From: Acetivibrio sp964466645
GTDB taxonomy: Bacteria; Bacillota; Clostridia; Acetivibrionales; Acetivibrionaceae
DNA length: 7,884 nt
Assembly (NCBI GenBank): GCA_964466645.1
Contig: CAYXPB010000248.1
Coordinates: 1 to 7,884 of the forward strand
Direction of reading: 5' to 3'
The notes beneath the pieces were generated by a model. It saw only the letters and a list, made by a program, of their open reading frames with translations. It did no database searches and was not told the DNA's origin. Position 1 is the first letter of the stretch; every line of letters begins with the position of its first letter. A program made the translations under genes and the position numbers. This document shows positions 5,694-7,884 of this stretch, in pieces.

Positions 5694-5766
5694 ATTGTAT
5701 TACTCTAGACTAGTATCAAGGGGTGTATTAACTCTGCAAACAGATTACCTTATTTTTTTAAATTGA
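5668..5766 (+). CDS. possible 32-residue leader peptide
   Basis: An ATG at 5668 opens MGVDDLELLLYYSRLVSRGV and stops at TGA 5764-5766, 13 bases before the aldolase ATG. AAAGAGG (5652-5658) lies nine bases upstream, but the whole of it is paired inside helix 3 of the leader structure. It could be a regulatory leader peptide or chance. No homologue is recognised. Confidence 0.25.
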   Translation: MGVDDLELLLYYSRLVSRGVLTLQTDYLIFLN

Positions 5767-5779
5767 AAGGATGAGTTAA

Positions 5780-6781
5780 ATGAGTCAATCGGAAACAACA
5801 AGTAAAGTAGTACCAAAAAAGGGAACATGGATGACCTATAGACCTGATGTTAAAGTGTTGGATTGCACCATCAGGGATGGCGGACTTGTGAACAAGTTCG
5901 GTTTTAAAGATGAATTTGTAGGAGCAGTCTACAACGCGTGTATTGAAGCAGGCGTTGATTACATGGAAATGGGATATAAGACCTCTAAAAAGCTTGCATC
6001 TAAAAACGACTTTGGTGTATGGAAATTCTGTGACGAGGAAGATATCAGAAAGATTGTAGGGGAAAATCCTTCTTCATTAAAGCTATCAGTAATGGCTGAT
6101 GCTGAACGTACTGATTACCATGAAGACATACTTCCAAAAAGCCAAAGCATTATTGACATGATTAGGGTTGCAACTTATATTCATCAGATACCTACAGCAA
6201 TTGATATGATAAAGGATGCCCATGACAAAGGATATGAAACCACTATAAATATTATGGCTATATCTCAACTTAAGGAGAGCGATTTGGATGAGGCTTTAGC
6301 AATTCTATCCAATACTGAAGTGGAAGTCATTTATGTTGTTGACAGCTTTGGATCCCTATATTCTGAAGATATCCAAAAACTAACTTCTAAATACCTCAGA
6401 TATGCACAGGATGCAGGCAAAAAAATAGGAATACATGCACACAACAACCAACAGCTTGCATACGCAAATACTATTGAAGCAATAATATTAGGAACAAGTT
6501 TTGTGGATGCAACTATTGCAGGCCTAGGGCGTGGTGCAGGTAATTGTCCTATGGAATTGATTTTGGGCTTCCTGAAAAACCCAAAATATCAATTAAGGCC
6601 AATATTAGATTGTATAGAAAAACGCATTCCAGCACTTAGAAACCAAGTCAGCTGGGGATTTGACATACCTTACATGCTTACAGGTCAGTTAAATCAACAC
6701 CCAAGATCTGCAATAAGTTTTCTTTCCGAACAGCGTTACGACTATACAAATTTTTATGATTCAATAGTAAACGGTGATTAA
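5780..6781 (+). CDS. DRE-TIM metallolyase family aldolase (HMGL-like)
   Basis: The protein has 333 residues; AAAGGA at 5766-5771 is eight bases before the ATG. It is an intact TIM-barrel enzyme of the HMGL-like group (PF00682). VLDCTIRDGG (26-35) is the first-strand motif carrying the catalytic Arg32 and metal-binding Asp33. HAHNN (219-223) supplies the two metal-ligand histidines, and AGLGRGAGNCPMELI (247-261) is the conserved glycine loop. The RDGG form and the GAGN-P-E loop are closer to 4-hydroxy-2-oxovalerate-type aldolases than to isopropylmalate or citramalate synthases, which have RDGEQ. A divalent-metal-dependent retro-aldol reaction yielding a pyruvate-type product is likely, but the substrate is unknown. 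No acyl-CoA dehydrogenase partner lies nearby, so the classical meta-cleavage role is unlikely. The gene stands alone behind the structured leader at 5592-5693, which may control it. Confidence 0.85.
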   Translation: MSQSETTSKVVPKKGTWMTYRPDVKVLDCTIRDGGLVNKFGFKDEFVGAVYNACIEAGVDYMEMGYKTSKKLASKNDFGVWKFCDEEDIRKIVGENPSSLKLSVMADAERTDYHEDILPKSQSIIDMIRVATYIHQIPTAIDMIKDAHDKGYETTINIMAISQLKESDLDEALAILSNTEVEVIYVVDSFGSLYSEDIQKLTSKYLRYAQDAGKKIGIHAHNNQQLAYANTIEAIILGTSFVDATIAGLGRGAGNCPMELILGFLKNPKYQLRPILDCIEKRIPALRNQVSWGFDIPYMLTGQLNQHPRSAISFLSEQRYDYTNFYDSIVNGD

Positions 6782-6820
6782 TTTTGATTTTATATTTACC
6801 TCTTTTGAACAAAATAAAAA

Positions 6821-6882
6821 TGCTCTTCCTTGTGCTAAACAGTTATTTTTTTAATTAAAAATGTCTACCTCAAGGGGGAGCA
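6821..6882. mobile_element. 62-bp pair of IS3-like terminal inverted repeats, no transposase
   Basis: The left arm TGCTCTTCCTTGTGCTAAAC (6821-6840) and the complement of the right arm (6863-6882, TGCTCCCCCTTGAGGTAGAC) agree at 15 of 20 positions. The unit begins TG and ends CA, and only 22 AT-rich bases lie between. TG...CA ends with a tGCTCC-like, GTTAGAC-like terminus are typical of IS3-family elements, so this looks like an internally deleted copy or a MITE derived from one. No clear target duplication is seen. The unit supplies the last codons and stop of the minus-strand ORF at 6865-7242. As RNA it could also act as a hairpin terminator after the aldolase gene. Confidence 0.5.
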
Positions 6883-7242
6883 TTTCAGACTTTTTTCGTA
6901 AAGGGCAAGCCACTCATTAGCCGATGCCCACCAAGTGTCAGGATCATACTCTGCGGACATGTTTTGCTTTGAGCCGACTCCTGTTATTTCCGAGCATACT
7001 GCTGCCATAATGTATTTATCTAGCCCGAAAGTGTCGGATGTTCTTAATACTTCAACAAAACAATCTACAACAGGTTGACCTAACTCAACAAGGGTATTGA
7101 AAGTTTCAATATTTGCGTTTATATAATCATAAGGATTGCTACTTAGCGAAATACTGGTGGGGACTTTAGTGATAGACTCTGCCATTTGAATCATATCATT
7201 TTTTGACATGGGTGGCATGTTAGGTGTTTCAAAAAAATACAT
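6865..7242 (-). pseudogene. C-terminal domain fragment of an uncharacterised Firmicute protein
   Basis: An open frame of 125 residues. The body reads MSKNDMIQMAESITKVPTSI, then SSNPYDYINANIETFNTLVE, LGQPVVDCFVEVL, GLDKYIMAAVCSEITGV and WWASANEWLALYEK. I recognise the NPYDYI ... GLxxYI-xA-x-xEI pattern as a helical C-terminal domain found in secreted or membrane-linked clostridial and bacillar proteins of unknown role. It is often preceded by a domain ending in a (L/M)SKxDMIxMAES-like segment, as here. Both ends appear foreign: the first codons (MYFFETP) lie in the inverted repeat at 7223-7236, and the last ones (KCSPLR) in the IS-like arm at 6863-6882. There is no ribosome binding site before 7242. 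The true protein was longer at the N-terminus. Confidence 0.5.
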
Positions 7243-7293
7243 TAGTCAATATATATAGTTCCAACCCAATAAAATCAGCTTTTTTGAAACACC
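7223..7293. repeat. 71-bp unit bounded by perfect 14-bp inverted repeats
   Basis: GGTGTTTCAAAAAA at 7223-7236 is exactly inverted at 7280-7293, enclosing 43 AT-rich bases. No target duplication is obvious. The left arm forms the first codons of the ORF at 6865-7242, and the right arm belongs to the 47-bp repeat shared with 2992-3038. It may be a minimal MITE-like insertion or two abutting element ends. Confidence 0.5.
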
Positions 7294-7323
7294 CCTTGAC
7301 CAGTTATTTTTTTGGAATCACCT
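7277..7323. repeat. 47-bp repeat, copy B
   Basis: It matches 2992-3038 at 42 of 47 bases in the same orientation. It spans the last codons and stop of the minus-strand ORF at 7304-7678 and 27 bases beyond. Confidence 0.6.
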
Positions 7324-7678
7324 TAAAACTTTTGTCAAGATAAACTGTGAATCCAAGCCAAACAAACGGAATTTTCGTGATGCTTTCAGTATTACTCGAA
7401 TACATTGAATGTGCTACATCATTAAAAGTCAATTCTAAACTGTCAGTTAAAACATAGAATTTTGATTCCTTTTGAGAAATACCATCCTTACCTACCAATA
7501 CACGAAGATAATTGTAGGGACCAGTTATCCGTATACCGTTTTCATCCTTCTTATATTGATAATATTTATTCTTTTGATAATATAAATCGGTATAGTATCC
7601 TTCATTTCCAATAAAGTGTGCAACGCGTAAATATGCATCGTTGCCATTGATTTTTTCCAAAGGCTTCTGTATAGACAC
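7304..7678 (-). CDS. uncharacterised clostridial protein, N-terminus probably missing
   Basis: A frame of 124 residues from a GTG at 7678; it stays open upstream to a stop at 7727-7729 with QYY before the GTG. No ribosome binding site fits, so the start is not trustworthy. It reads NDAYLRVAHFIGNEGYYTDL, then KYYQYKKDENGIRITGPYNY, LRVLVGKDG, FYVLTDSLELTFNDVAHSMY and IPFVWLGFTVYL. It is rich in Tyr and aromatic residues and probably beta-sheet. I recall similar uncharacterised clostridial proteins with a YYTDLYYQ...YQYKKDE-like core but know no function. No signal peptide is visible, consistent with loss of the N-terminus where a transposase remnant abuts at about 7676. Its stop lies within the repeat at 7277-7323. 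It lies upstream of the remnant at 6865-7242 on the same strand. Confidence 0.5.
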   Translation of the reverse strand: MSIQKPLEKINGNDAYLRVAHFIGNEGYYTDLYYQKNKYYQYKKDENGIRITGPYNYLRVLVGKDGISQKESKFYVLTDSLELTFNDVAHSMYSSNTESITKIPFVWLGFTVYLDKSFKVIPKK

Positions 7679-7884
7679 ATAATATTGACGGTGTCTGATA
7701 AGCTGTGACCGTATTTTGAAGGGAATTCAGTATTGCAAAAGCTAATGCTTGATACAGCAGCAAAAGTAATGAAAGATATAGTAAAAGACTACAATGGCAA
7801 AGATAAAAAAGCAGAGCCTGGAATAATAATGGTGCTTCAAAGAAAGAACAAACGGATTCAATATACAGGCCAAAAGACGTATAG
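7676..7884 (+). pseudogene. possible IS91-type transposase fragment with in-frame stop
   Basis: The plus frame reads HIILTVSDKL, a TGA at 7706-7708, then PYFEGNSVLQKLMLDTAAKV, MKDIVKDYNGKDKKAEPGII and MVLQ before leaving the window in unlike sequence. This resembles the middle of Y2 (IS91-like) transposases, where H-(I/V)-V-F-T-(V/I)-P-x-x-L-R-x-x-F is followed by a helix and then a G-x-x-x-V-L-Q/H-T-x-G strand before the HPHLH motif. The TGA sits where Arg (CGA) is expected, one transition away. The HPH metal motif and tyrosines are not in view. The frame is open at the window end, so its extent is unknown. Confidence 0.4.

Noticed and set aside
6086..6268. Minus-strand frame inside the aldolase gene
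   Set aside because: Antisense shadow of a conserved enzyme.

Overview
The window is AT-rich and reads as the chromosome of a low-GC Gram-positive anaerobe, most likely a cellulosome-forming clostridium. The best evidence is the intact secreted protein at 3189-4778, which carries fifteen leucine-rich repeats and a C-terminal type I-like dockerin. The divergent neighbour at 2548-2805 looks like the cut-off start of a CBM3 cellulose-binding module. Ribosome binding sites are GGAGG-like, and the promoters seen are of the sigma-A type.

Left part (1-1743): a small membrane protein started by TTG is followed by a perfect 16-bp hairpin and then by two gene remnants facing opposite ways. One is the end of a secreted beta-propeller protein (minus strand). 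The other is a VirD4/TraG conjugation coupling protein (plus strand) without its N-terminus and with an internal deletion. This is the scar of an integrated conjugative element.

Middle (1860-4870): a compact DinJ/YafQ toxin-antitoxin operon has a near-consensus promoter, an operator-like palindrome and a strong terminator. Its toxin frame starts at AUA where AUG is expected, although the active-site residues are kept. Then come the truncated CBM3-type secreted protein (minus) and the LRR-dockerin protein (plus). A hairpin terminator facing the other way closes the block.

Right part (4870-7884): a decayed minus-strand operon holds a KDPG-aldolase (eda) N-terminus broken by a homopolymer frameshift and truncation. 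A 360-bp leader with strong nested hairpins follows, leading into an intact DRE-TIM (HMGL-like) aldolase gene. Beyond it lie a 62-bp pair of IS3-like terminal inverted repeats, two minus-strand remnants of uncharacterised proteins bordered by repeated sequences, and at the edge a piece of a possible IS91-type transposase with an in-frame stop.

Overall this is a degraded accessory region in which few genes are intact: the membrane protein, the antitoxin, the LRR-dockerin protein and the aldolase. The toxin is intact apart from its start codon. No CRISPR array, tRNA or rRNA was seen. The points most worth checking are the AUA-started toxin, the LRR-dockerin protein, and the aldolase leader RNA that hides the ribosome binding site of a small leader ORF.
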